Below are positions 5,697 through 12,509 of a stretch of 12,509 bases of DNA, one piece after another (within the stretch, counting starts at the first letter, position 1; each line of letters begins with the position of its first letter). The notes beneath the pieces are model-generated. The model was not told the DNA's origin, searched no databases, and saw only the letters and a list, made by a program, of their open reading frames with translations. The stretch is taken from the NCBI GenBank assembly GCA_963530895.1, contig CAUSFO010000049.1:1-12509 (forward strand). Reading direction: 5' to 3'. The position numbers and the translations under genes were made by a program. The stretch is from JABCPE02 sp963530895. GTDB lineage: Bacteria > Bacteroidota > Bacteroidia > Flavobacteriales > Weeksellaceae.

Positions 5697-6239
5697 ATGA
5701 GTAACACAACAAAAGTTGCTAAAAGATACGCTCAGGGATTGTTGGATTTTACAACAGAAACTGGCAACACGGAAACTGTATTCAATGAAATGAAAGATGT
5801 GGCAGAAACTATTTCTGGTTCTAAAGAATTGAGAAGTTTTTTCGCTACACCTATCATAGATTACAGAAGAAAGCAGAGTGTTGCAAGTGAGATTTTTTCT
5901 AAATTTTCTGTTGTAACTAAAAACATGATTGCCCTTGTTATCAAGCAAGGAAGAGAGAAATATTTAGAAGATATTGCTAAAGAATATGTGGAGAAGGTAG
6001 AGGAAATGAATGGAGTGCAGAAGGTAACTCTTACAACTGCTGAAGAACTTTCTCAACAGAGCTTAGATCAGATTGTAAAATCTTCATCTTTGATAGATGT
6101 AAATAAAAAGTATAAGATAAAGTCTATAATAAAGCCAGAGCTTATCGGTGGATATATCCTAAGAGTAGGAGACCAGCAGATTGATAACTCGGTGAGAACA
6201 CACTTGGCTAATCTTAGAAAAGAATTTCAACTTAATTAG
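5697..6239 (+). CDS. atpH: F1Fo ATP synthase subunit delta
   Basis: The 180-residue protein (OSCP homologue) caps the alpha/beta hexamer and joins it to subunit b. The N-terminal helical domain begins with VAKRYAQGLLDFT and includes FFATPIIDYRRKQ, and the C-terminal domain ends with the conserved segment GGYILRVGDQQIDNSVRTHL (about residues 151-170). Length is normal. It starts 5 bases after the atpF stop and is followed by atpA 17 bases later, so translation of these stalk genes is probably linked. Confidence 0.96.
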   Translation: MSNTTKVAKRYAQGLLDFTTETGNTETVFNEMKDVAETISGSKELRSFFATPIIDYRRKQSVASEIFSKFSVVTKNMIALVIKQGREKYLEDIAKEYVEKVEEMNGVQKVTLTTAEELSQQSLDQIVKSSSLIDVNKKYKIKSIIKPELIGGYILRVGDQQIDNSVRTHLANLRKEFQLN

Positions 6240-6256
6240 AAAAAACAACCAATAAA

Positions 6257-7837
6257 ATGGCAGGAATAAATCCAGCAGAAGTATCTGCAATATTGAAACA
6301 ACAGTTAGCAAATTTTGATACTCAGTCTAATGTAGAAGAGGTAGGAACCGTATTACAAGTAGGAGATGGTATTGCTCGTATTTATGGTTTGGAAAATGTA
6401 CAGTACGGAGAATTAGTAAAATTTGAAAGTGGAGTTGAAGGAATTGTATTAAACCTTGAAGAGGATAATGTAGGTGTGGCTCTACTTGGAGAATCTAAGA
6501 GAGTAAAAGAAGGTGATACAGTAAATAGAACTAAAAGAATTTCTTCTATCAAAGTAGGAGAAGGACTTTTGGGAAGAGTAGTAGACACTTTGGGTAATCC
6601 TATCGATGGTAAAGGTCCTATTGGAGATGATTTATACGATATGCCTTTGGAGAGAAAAGCTCCTGGGGTTATCTATCGTCAGCCTGTAAATGAGCCTTTG
6701 CAAACAGGTATCGTTGCAATAGACTCTATGATCCCTATCGGAAGAGGGCAGAGAGAGTTGATCATTGGTGACCGTCAGACAGGTAAAACTACGGTAGCGA
6801 TAGACACGATCCTGAACCAAAAAGAATTTTATGATGCAGGTCAGCCTGTATTCTGTATATATGTAGCAGTAGGACAAAAAGGTTCTACAGTAGCTCAAAT
6901 CGTAAGAACATTAGAAGAAAGAGGGGCAATGGCTTATACAGTAGTAGTAGCAGCTAACGCATCTGACCCTTCTCCAATGCAGGTGTACGCTCCAATGGCA
7001 GGTGCTGCTATCGGTGAGTATTTCAGAGATACAGGACGCCCAGCATTGATTGTTTATGATGATTTATCTAAACAAGCGGTAGCATATAGAGAGTTGTCTC
7101 TTCTATTAAGAAGACCACCAGGGCGTGAGGCTTATCCTGGGGATGTATTCTACCTTCACTCAAGATTGCTAGAAAGAGCAGCGAAAATCATCAAAGATGA
7201 CACTATCGCATCTCAAATGAATGACCTTCCTGAAACATTGAAACCTATGGTAAAAGGAGGTGGTTCATTGACAGCACTTCCTATCATCGAGACGCAGGCA
7301 GGGGATGTATCTGCGTATATTCCTACCAATGTGATTTCCATTACAGATGGACAGATTTTCTTGGAGTCTGATCTATTCAACTCAGGGGTAAGACCAGCGA
7401 TTAATGTGGGTATCTCTGTATCAAGGGTAGGGGGTAATGCTCAGATTAAATCAATGAAGAAAGTTTCAGGAACATTGAAACTTGACCAAGCTCAATATAA
7501 AGAATTAGAAGCGTTTGCTAAATTTGGTTCTGACCTAGATGCAGCTACTTTGGCGGTAATTTCTAAGGGAGAAAAGAATGTGGAAATTCTAAAACAACCA
7601 GTAAACTCACCGCTTCCAGTGGAAGACCAAGTAGCGATGATTTATGCTGGAACAGAAAACTTGCTAAAAGACATTCCTGTAGCAAAAGTTAGAACATTCC
7701 AAAAAGAATATGTAGGATTATTAAAAACTGCACATCCAGAGGTAATGTCTGCACTAAAAGCTGGTAAAATTGATAAAGATTTGACAGATGTGTTGAAACA
7801 AGTGGCATTAGATTTAGTAGCGAAATACAATAATTAA
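6257..7837 (+). CDS. atpA: F1Fo ATP synthase subunit alpha
   Basis: The 526-residue protein is the non-catalytic nucleotide-binding subunit of F1. Its Walker A motif GDRQTGKT lies at residues 171-178, the PSPMQVYAPMAG segment follows, ALIVYDDLSKQA carries the Walker B strand and RRPPGREAYPGD comes after it. The arginine finger that reaches the catalytic site of beta is R390 in SVSRVGGNAQ. The N-terminal beta-barrel (about 25-95) and C-terminal helical domain are both present, so the protein is complete. Length slightly exceeds the 500-513 usual in Proteobacteria and Bacillus, within the normal Bacteroidota range. It is flanked by atpH and atpG; its partner beta is not encoded nearby. Confidence 0.98.
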   Translation: MAGINPAEVSAILKQQLANFDTQSNVEEVGTVLQVGDGIARIYGLENVQYGELVKFESGVEGIVLNLEEDNVGVALLGESKRVKEGDTVNRTKRISSIKVGEGLLGRVVDTLGNPIDGKGPIGDDLYDMPLERKAPGVIYRQPVNEPLQTGIVAIDSMIPIGRGQRELIIGDRQTGKTTVAIDTILNQKEFYDAGQPVFCIYVAVGQKGSTVAQIVRTLEERGAMAYTVVVAANASDPSPMQVYAPMAGAAIGEYFRDTGRPALIVYDDLSKQAVAYRELSLLLRRPPGREAYPGDVFYLHSRLLERAAKIIKDDTIASQMNDLPETLKPMVKGGGSLTALPIIETQAGDVSAYIPTNVISITDGQIFLESDLFNSGVRPAINVGISVSRVGGNAQIKSMKKVSGTLKLDQAQYKELEAFAKFGSDLDAATLAVISKGEKNVEILKQPVNSPLPVEDQVAMIYAGTENLLKDIPVAKVRTFQKEYVGLLKTAHPEVMSALKAGKIDKDLTDVLKQVALDLVAKYNN

Positions 7838-7891
7838 AATATAAACCAATTTGTTCTAAATTTTTGGAACATAAAAAAGTAAGTTTATCAG

Positions 7892-8752
7892 ATGGCGAAT
7901 TTAAAGGAGATTAGAGGCAGAATAACATCTATATCATCTACGATGCAGATTACGAGTGCGATGAAGATGGTTTCGGCAGCGAAACTAAAAAAAGCACAAG
8001 ATGCCATTACGATGCTTAGACCTTATTCTGAAAAACTTCAGGAACTTATTCAAAAAGTGAGTACAGGTTCTGAAGGAAGTTTGTCAGAGTATGCTCAGAA
8101 AAGAGAAGTCAAAAAAATACTTTATATCGCTATTTCTTCTAATAGAGGTCTGGCGGGAGCTTTTAACTCATCAGTGATTAAAGAGCTAAATGCTAATTAT
8201 AAACAAAAAGAAGATGTAGAAATAGAGGTTCTTACGATAGGGAAAAAGGTTTTTGATGCAGTGAGAAGAGTGAGAACGGTATATGATAACCAAAGTTCTA
8301 TTTACGATAGTGTAAGTTTTGAGGCTGTTTCTAAACTGACTAGTGCTGTGATGAAAGACTTCAGCGAAGGAATTTTTGATGAAGTATATTTGGTTTATAA
8401 TAAATTTATCAATGCTGCGACACAGGAAGTAAGAACTGAACAGTTACTACCGATTACGATGCCAGAACAAGCTGAAGAGGATGCAGAATCAGACTACATC
8501 TTTGAACCTGATAAGCAGACTATATTGGAAACATTGATTCCTAAGTCTATAAAGACGCAGGTTTATAAGGCGTTATTAGATTCTATTGCATCTGAGCACG
8601 GAGCAAGGATGACCGCAATGCACAAGGCAACAGACAATGCTAATGCCCTGAAAAATGAATTGGTTATCTTCTATAACAAAGCTCGTCAGGCAGCGATTAC
8701 TAATGAAATCTTGGAAATCGTTTCTGGTGCAGAAGCATTGAAAAAAGGATAA
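7892..8752 (+). CDS. atpG: F1Fo ATP synthase subunit gamma
   Basis: The 286-residue product is the central rotor shaft in F1. Both coiled-coil ends are diagnostic: MANLKEIRGRITSISSTMQITSAMKMVSAAKLKKAQ at the start, and near the C-terminus SEHGARMTAMHKATDNA followed by ARQAAITNEILEIVSGAEAL. The central Rossmann-like part contains YIAISSNRGLAGAFNS. Length is normal for the family and no redox-regulatory insert of the chloroplast type is seen. It lies 54 bases after atpA; the gap can form only a weak pairing (TGTTC with GAACA) and has no TAnnTTTG promoter. The gene ends the cluster and is followed by a strong terminator. Confidence 0.97.
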   Translation: MANLKEIRGRITSISSTMQITSAMKMVSAAKLKKAQDAITMLRPYSEKLQELIQKVSTGSEGSLSEYAQKREVKKILYIAISSNRGLAGAFNSSVIKELNANYKQKEDVEIEVLTIGKKVFDAVRRVRTVYDNQSSIYDSVSFEAVSKLTSAVMKDFSEGIFDEVYLVYNKFINAATQEVRTEQLLPITMPEQAEEDAESDYIFEPDKQTILETLIPKSIKTQVYKALLDSIASEHGARMTAMHKATDNANALKNELVIFYNKARQAAITNEILEIVSGAEALKKG

Positions 8753-8783
8753 GATTATATCATAATATAAGGTTTTAAAGTTG

Positions 8784-8818
8784 AAAATGAGTGTCAGTTT
8801 TTCTGATACTCATTTTTT
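8784..8818 (+). terminator. Intrinsic terminator of the ATP synthase operon
   Basis: AAAATGAGTGTCAG at 8784-8797 pairs with CTGATACTCATTTT at 8803-8816 over 14 pairs with one G-U, around a loop of five T. The arm's 3' T run extends to 8818, giving six T in a row. It begins about 30 bases after the atpG stop. The A-rich left arm makes it also plausible as a terminator in the reverse direction, although no minus-strand gene faces it. Confidence 0.88.
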
Positions 8819-8868
8819 ATGCGTAATCATTATTGTTTAATTTTATTTTGTTTATTTGTGGTGTGTTT

Positions 8869-8937
8869 TTTAGTGTTGTTTAATTGTAAATTAAGGTAAA
8901 ATGACACTAAATTTTATAACCTGTTTATTTATAGTGT
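8869..8937. repeat. TAGTGT/ACACTA repeat cluster upstream of nrdB (possible operator)
   Basis: TTTAGTGT at 8869-8876 and its exact complement ACACTAAA at 8904-8911 form an 8-bp inverted repeat spaced by 27 bases; a third copy of the half-site, TATAGTGT, lies at 8930-8937. TATAGTGT equals the right half of the known NrdR box, and ACACTA equals a left half, but no complete 16-base box is present. The site sits 60-130 bases before the predicted nrdB promoter element, so a regulatory role is possible but unproven. Confidence 0.35.
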
Positions 8938-8997
8938 ATTAGAATGAGTGTGGAAAACTTTCATAAGAGATGATTTTTTATAGAGAGTATTTATTTC

Positions 8998-9005
8998 TAC
9001 TTTTG
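8998..9005 (+). promoter_or_regulatory. Putative -7 element of the nrdB operon promoter
   Basis: TACTTTTG fits TAnnTTTG and lies 27 bases before the nrdB ATG, giving a leader of about 20 bases. The -33 region has only a T run (8974-8979) and no TTG, so the promoter may need an activator or be weaker than the one at 3274. Confidence 0.5.
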
Positions 9006-9032
9006 CAAATGCTAATCTGAAAAAGTATCATC

Positions 9033-9992
9033 ATGGGAATATTTGATAAAAGAGAAAACTACAAACCGTTTGAATATCCAGAAATCATGCAGTTTGTGGA
9101 TTCCATGAATAAGTCCTTCTGGGTGCATTCTGAGGTGGAATTTACAGCTGATATTCAGGATTTTAAGGCGAATTTGAGTCCAATAGAAAAAGAAGCAGTA
9201 AAGAGAGCTTTGCTGGGAATAGCACAAGTGGAGGTTTCTGTGAAGACTTTTTGGGGAGACCTTTATGACCTTTTCCCGAAGCCAGAGTTTAATGGACTTG
9301 GGGCTACTTTTGCTGAATGCGAGTTTCGCCATTCGGAGGCGTATTCCAGATTGCTGGAAGTATTAGGATATAATAATGAGTTTGAAAACTTGCTGGAAGT
9401 TCCTATTTTCAAGGAAAGAAATCAAGTTTTGAAGGAGTATCTTTCTAAGAATAAAGAAAACGCTTTGGAGAGAATCTTGTTTTTTACTTTGATTATAGAA
9501 AACGCTTCTTTGTTCAGCCAGTTTGCAACGATTTTGTCATTTACTCGTTTTAAGGGATATATGAAAAATGTAGCAAACATCATCGCTTGGACATCAGTGG
9601 ATGAGCAGACACATGCCAATGCTGGGATTTTTATCATCAAAAAGATTTTTGAGGAAAATCCAGACATGAAGGAAAGAGGAATGAAGGAGATAGAAGGCTT
9701 TATGAAAAACTATATAGAACTGGAAGACAAGATGTTAGATTGGATTTTTGAAAATGGTGAACTTGACTTTTTTAGCAAAAAAGATTTGGCTAATTATATG
9801 AGATACAGGCTGGATGACTCTTTGGTGCAGCTGGGATTGGGCAGACCTTTTGGAATAACAGGAGATGAAATAAAGCCGATGCTTTGGTTTGAAGAAGAAG
9901 TTTTCGCAAATGAACTAGATGATTTCTTTGCGAAAAGGCCAACAGCGTACACAAAACATGATAAATCTATTACGGAGGACGATTTATTCTAA
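9033..9992 (+). CDS. nrdB: Class I ribonucleotide reductase, small (radical-generating) subunit
   Basis: The 319-residue ferritin-like protein carries the metal centre that starts radical chemistry in NrdA, converting ribonucleotides to deoxyribonucleotides. Predicted ligands are E66 (in QVEVSVKTFW), E97 and H100 (EFRH), E156 (IIENAS), E191 and H194 (EQTH). The position of the E. coli radical tyrosine Y122 is kept as Y104, seven residues after E97. The first ligand is Glu where E. coli has Asp, and K71 lies close by. These features recall the dimanganese subclass Id enzymes described from Flavobacterium, but the assignment needs alignment. There is no N-terminal ATP-cone. The C-terminal acidic tail ending DDLF fits the peptide that docks into NrdA. 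It begins the gene group that includes nrdA about 1.2 kb downstream. Confidence 0.95.
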   Translation: MGIFDKRENYKPFEYPEIMQFVDSMNKSFWVHSEVEFTADIQDFKANLSPIEKEAVKRALLGIAQVEVSVKTFWGDLYDLFPKPEFNGLGATFAECEFRHSEAYSRLLEVLGYNNEFENLLEVPIFKERNQVLKEYLSKNKENALERILFFTLIIENASLFSQFATILSFTRFKGYMKNVANIIAWTSVDEQTHANAGIFIIKKIFEENPDMKERGMKEIEGFMKNYIELEDKMLDWIFENGELDFFSKKDLANYMRYRLDDSLVQLGLGRPFGITGDEIKPMLWFEEEVFANELDDFFAKRPTAYTKHDKSITEDDLF

Positions 9993-10015
9993 ACTCTAAG
10001 AAACAATAATAAACC

Positions 10016-10264
10016 ATGTATAGTAGAATTCAACAAGAGAAAGAATTGAGCCTAAATGATGACTTCCGTTTGGGTGAGTATATCTATATGGGAATGGGAT
10101 TAGTGGGAGAGCATAGAGTGTGTATTTCAGTGGGTTATAAAATAGAATATTGCATAAAAAAAGCAAAACAATTTGTGGAAGCAGACCCAAATGTGAAATT
10201 TACCCATGTCAATAAAGTGAAAGTAGGCGAGCTGGAAGCCTGTGAAAAATTTGAAATAGAATAG
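10016..10264 (+). CDS. Small protein of unknown function inside the nrdB-nrdA operon
   Basis: I do not recognise this 82-residue protein. It has no signal peptide or membrane segment, so it is presumably cytosolic. It contains three cysteines (C36, C46, C76), none in a CxxC pair, so a thioredoxin- or glutaredoxin-type function like NrdH is not supported. A beta-rich middle part (GEYIYMGMGLVGEHRVCISVG) is followed by a likely helix (about 43-55) and a Lys-rich strand, KFTHVNKVKVGELEACEKF. It starts 23 bases after nrdB and ends 10 bases before the next gene. Being in the ribonucleotide reductase operon suggests a link to deoxynucleotide synthesis, but cotranscription alone does not prove this. 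Confidence 0.72.
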   Translation: MYSRIQQEKELSLNDDFRLGEYIYMGMGLVGEHRVCISVGYKIEYCIKKAKQFVEADPNVKFTHVNKVKVGELEACEKFEIE

Positions 10265-10274
10265 AAAAAATATT

Positions 10275-10634
10275 ATGGGACATTTTGTAGAAAATAAAGT
10301 AGGAGCACAAAAACAAATTCTATGCGTATTTGCCAATATATCTAAGGAAGAACTGCACGAAAAGATTAAGCAAAGAATGGCAGACGCAGGCTACAAAGCG
10401 CTTTCTGAAAGTATTGGAAATACAGTCTACGAAAAAGGAAATAGAACGATGAGACTTTTATTTGGGATATTTGTTGATTATTTTAAATGTTCTATCCATA
10501 CCAGCGAAAACGAAAATAATCAAGTAGAAGTATTTGTAAAAAAAGAAACTACGGGATTTTCAGGAGGAATTATCGGAGTGACTCAGGTAGATGATAAGCA
10601 GAAATCAGTATATAAGCTCTTAGAAACTTTGTAA
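10275..10634 (+). CDS. Conserved-looking protein of unknown function inside the nrdB-nrdA operon
   Basis: The 119-residue product is not one I can name. It has no signal peptide and is probably soluble. The visible layout is a strand (QILCVFANI, about 14-22), a charged helix (SKEELHEKIKQRMADAGY, 23-40), a further strand set around YEKGNRTMRLLFGIFVDYFKC (52-72), then VEVFVKKETTGFSGGIIGVTQ (84-104) with a Gly-rich turn and a C-terminal helix. This alternation suggests a compact alpha/beta fold. The two cysteines C17 and C72 are far apart. It is neither a flavodoxin (NrdI) nor a thioredoxin-like protein by sequence appearance. It lies 10 bases from both neighbours, so it is very probably translated from the nrd transcript. 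Confidence 0.75.
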   Translation: MGHFVENKVGAQKQILCVFANISKEELHEKIKQRMADAGYKALSESIGNTVYEKGNRTMRLLFGIFVDYFKCSIHTSENENNQVEVFVKKETTGFSGGIIGVTQVDDKQKSVYKLLETL

Positions 10635-10644
10635 TTCGTTTCTG

Positions 10645-11142
10645 ATGGAGTTTAGAAAAGCGGAGCAATCGGATTTTGAGCAGATTTGGGAGATAATTTC
10701 TTTTGTAAAGGAAACTCGTAAAAACGAAGGCAGCACCCAGTGGCAGGACGGCTATCCAAATGAAGAAACAATACAAAATGATATTCAGAAAGGATATGGT
10801 TTTGTTTTTGAGGAGGAGGGCGGTGTGAATCTTTATGCTGCGATTATTTTTGACAAAGAACCTGCTTACGAAGAGTTAAAAAGCTGGGAAGGGCAGGGAG
10901 ATTACCTCACACTCCACAGAATAGCGGTTTCCAAGGAAGCAAAAGGAAAAGGTTTGGGACAAAAAGTCCTGCAGGAAGCCGAAAAATTAGCAAAAGAAAA
11001 GGGAATAGAGAGTATCCGTATAGATACTAATTTTGACAATATTCCGATGCTGAAAATTATAGAAAAAGAAGGCTATAAATACCGAGGAGAAGTGTATTTC
11101 CGAGGCAGTGCTAGAAGAGCATTTGAGAAAATTTTAAAATAA
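10645..11142 (+). CDS. GNAT-family N-acetyltransferase
   Basis: The 165-residue protein has a full GNAT fold: strand 1 with MEFRKAEQSDFEQIWEII, the acetyl-CoA-binding motif A at about 90-112 (LHRIAVSKEAKGKGLGQKVL, where KGKGLG at 100-105 is the pyrophosphate loop), and motif B near 125-150 (IRIDTNFDNIPMLKIIEKEGYKYRGEV). The segment QWQDGYP at 32-38 is a likely substrate-side signature of a Bacteroidota subgroup. The acetyl acceptor is unknown and cannot be told from the sequence. It starts 10 bases after the preceding gene and ends 27 bases before nrdA, so it is cotranscribed with the reductase genes, though a functional link is not shown. Confidence 0.88.
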   Translation: MEFRKAEQSDFEQIWEIISFVKETRKNEGSTQWQDGYPNEETIQNDIQKGYGFVFEEEGGVNLYAAIIFDKEPAYEELKSWEGQGDYLTLHRIAVSKEAKGKGLGQKVLQEAEKLAKEKGIESIRIDTNFDNIPMLKIIEKEGYKYRGEVYFRGSARRAFEKILK

Positions 11143-11153
11143 AACTATATTTA
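11122..11153 (+). promoter_or_regulatory. Weak candidate internal promoter for nrdA
   Basis: TTTG at 11122-11125 and TATATTTA at 11146-11153 (one mismatch to TAnnTTTG) have a 20-base spacer and precede the nrdA ATG by about 17 bases. The last G of the -7 element is missing, so this may be chance in AT-rich DNA. If real it would let nrdA be expressed apart from the genes before it. Confidence 0.25.
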
Positions 11154-11169
11154 TATAACAGAGAAAAAA

Positions 11170-12509
11170 ATGATGGAAGAAAAAACAAACATTTGGTGGT
11201 TCAATGAAGAATCAGAACAAATGCTTAACAGGGGGTATTTACTAAACGGAGAAACACTAGAAGGGGCAATAGATAGAATAACTGAAGCCGCAGCAAAGAG
11301 GCTGTATAAACCAGAATTAAAGGAGGCTTTTAAGGAAATGATTGTCAAAGGATGGATTTCTTTTTCATCTCCTGTATGGGCAAATATGGGGACGCAGAGA
11401 GGGCTTCCTATTTCGTGTTTCAATGTCCATGTGCCAGACAGCATAGAGGGAATTACCCACAAAATGGGAGAAGTTATCATGCAAACCAAGATAGGCGGCG
11501 GGACTTCTGGATATTTCGGTGAGCTGAGACATAGAGGAACAGCAGTTACGGATAATGGAAAATCTTCTGGAGCGGTTTCTTTCATGAAATTATTTGATAC
11601 CTCAATGGATGTGGTATCACAGGGAGGTGTAAGAAGAGGAGCTTTCGCGGCGTATTTAGATATTGACCATGATGATATAGAGGAGTTTTTGCAAATCCGA
11701 GACATCGGTAACCCTATTCAGAATTTGTTCATGGGAGTTTGTGTGCCAGACTACTGGATGCACGAAATGATAGAGGGCGACACGGACAAGAGAAGAGTTT
11801 GGGCTAAAGTTTTGGAAAGCCGTCAGCAGAAAGGGATGCCATATATTTTCTTTACAGATAATGTAAATAGAAATAAACCGCAAGTTTATAAAGATAAAGG
11901 ATTGACTATCAATGCTTCTAATCTTTGTTCTGAAATTATGCTGCCTTCTACAGAAGACGAAAGTTTCATCTGTTGTTTATCTTCCATGAATTTGGAGCTT
12001 TATGATGAGTGGAAAGATACGAATGCGGTTAAATTGGCTATTTACTTCCTTGATGCAGTTTTATCTGAATTTATTGAGAAAACAGAAGGGAATTATTACC
12101 TTTCAGCAGCGAGAAATTTCGCAATTCGCCACCGAGCTTTAGGACTCGGAGTTTTGGGATATCATTCTTATTTACAGCGAAATATGATTCCTTTTGAAAG
12201 CATGGAAGCGAAAATGTTTAACGCAAAAGTATTTAAACAAATCCAAGAGCAGTCATTAGCCGCTTCTAAAGAATTAGCGAATATCTACGGAGAGCCAGAA
12301 TTATTGAAAGGCTATGGAGTCAGAAATGCCACTACTATGGCGATAGCACCTACGACATCTAGCTCGGCTATTTTAGGGCAGACATCGCCAGGGATAGAGC
12401 CGTTTGCGTCTAATTATTACAAGGCTGGTTTGGCGAAAGGAAATTTCATTAGAAAAAATAAATATTTAGCTAAATTGTTGGAAGAGAAAGGGTTGGATAC
12501 GGAAGATGT
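11170..12509 (+). CDS. nrdA: Class I ribonucleotide reductase, large (catalytic) subunit, truncated by window end
   Basis: The frame is open from ATG 11170 (a second ATG follows at 11173) to the window end, 446 codons with no stop. NrdA reduces ribonucleotides using a thiyl radical. The active-site residues visible are C83 (ISCFNV, equivalent to E. coli C225), N251, C253 and E255 in NLCSE (the radical cysteine and its partners) and C268 in CCLSSMNL (equivalent to C462). The phosphate-binding segment PTTSSSAILGQTSPGIEP lies at 394-411. The radical-transfer tyrosines and the C-terminal redox cysteines would be beyond the edge. C83 comes only 83 residues from the start, against 225 in E. coli, so the N-terminal ATP-cone is absent and the N-terminal domain is short. 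It is the last visible member of the nrdB-led gene group. Confidence 0.95.
   Translation, partial: MMEEKTNIWWFNEESEQMLNRGYLLNGETLEGAIDRITEAAAKRLYKPELKEAFKEMIVKGWISFSSPVWANMGTQRGLPISCFNVHVPDSIEGITHKMGEVIMQTKIGGGTSGYFGELRHRGTAVTDNGKSSGAVSFMKLFDTSMDVVSQGGVRRGAFAAYLDIDHDDIEEFLQIRDIGNPIQNLFMGVCVPDYWMHEMIEGDTDKRRVWAKVLESRQQKGMPYIFFTDNVNRNKPQVYKDKGLTINASNLCSEIMLPSTEDESFICCLSSMNLELYDEWKDTNAVKLAIYFLDAVLSEFIEKTEGNYYLSAARNFAIRHRALGLGVLGYHSYLQRNMIPFESMEAKMFNAKVFKQIQEQSLAASKELANIYGEPELLKGYGVRNATTMAIAPTTSSSAILGQTSPGIEPFASNYYKAGLAKGNFIRKNKYLAKLLEEKGLDTED

Larger units (their letters stand above)
8753..9032. other. Intergenic region between atpG and nrdB
   Basis: The 280 bases hold the atpG terminator at the left, an AT-rich stretch with TAGTGT/ACACTA repeats in the middle and a -7 element just before nrdB. 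I see no convincing small gene on either strand and no recognisable structured RNA. Confidence 0.6.

Noticed and set aside
7838..7891. Possible hairpin or promoter between atpA and atpG
   Set aside because: Only about five bases pair (TGTTC with GAACA), there is no T tract, and no TAnnTTTG element is present.
8949..8957. TGTGGAAAA, a match to a relaxed DnaA box on the minus strand, upstream of nrdB
   Set aside because: A single relaxed 9-base match in AT-rich DNA is expected by chance; DnaA control of nrd is known in E. coli but nothing else supports it here.
10016..10634. The two small nrd-operon proteins as NrdI/NrdH equivalents
   Set aside because: Neither has a CxxC thioredoxin motif or a flavodoxin-like phosphate loop, so known helper names would be unsupported.
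11151..11883. Minus-strand open frames of 184 and 75 codons
   Set aside because: They are antisense to nrdA, whose catalytic motifs are unmistakable on the plus strand.

Overview
The window looks like a chromosomal segment of a low-GC member of the Bacteroidota, class Flavobacteriia, probably near the Chryseobacterium/Riemerella/Bergeyella group (Weeksellaceae). Supporting signs are the AT-rich composition, promoters of the TAnnTTTG type, near absence of Shine-Dalgarno sequences, an ATP synthase subunit a with a signal peptide and a large periplasmic N-terminal extension, and an ATP synthase cluster that ends at atpG. The genus is an inference from gene content, not a database result. No mobile element, CRISPR array, tRNA or rRNA was seen. 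This is mostly core-genome DNA.

Layout. Positions 1-237 (minus strand) hold the 5' part of dapA (lysine/diaminopimelate synthesis), transcribed away from everything else. All remaining genes are on the plus strand. Positions 418-3270 hold a tight group: a lipoprotein equal to the C-terminal domain of 5'-nucleotidases, a metallophosphatase equal to the N-terminal catalytic domain, recO (recombinational repair) and an S4-domain RNA-binding protein of the Hsp15 type. Positions 3319-8752 hold the ATP synthase block: an AtpI-like four-helix membrane protein with a TTG start, then atpB, atpE, atpF, atpH, atpA and atpG (subunits a, c, b, delta, alpha, gamma). The beta and epsilon genes (atpD, atpC) are absent. 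A strong terminator follows atpG, and a 14-bp perfect stem-loop sits between atpE and atpF.

Positions 9033 to the window end hold a ribonucleotide reductase block: nrdB, two small proteins I do not recognise, a GNAT acetyltransferase, and nrdA running off the right edge. The gaps are 10-27 bases, so these five genes are probably one operon that makes deoxynucleotides.

Points most worth a second look are the split and order-reversed 5'-nucleotidase, the stem-loop and unusual GGAGG start region around atpE, a class I ribonucleotide reductase with no ATP-cone visible in either subunit and with a Glu first metal ligand that recalls the dimanganese subclass Id, and the two unknown small proteins lying between its subunits. 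I do not see a clear new multi-gene defence or secretion system here.
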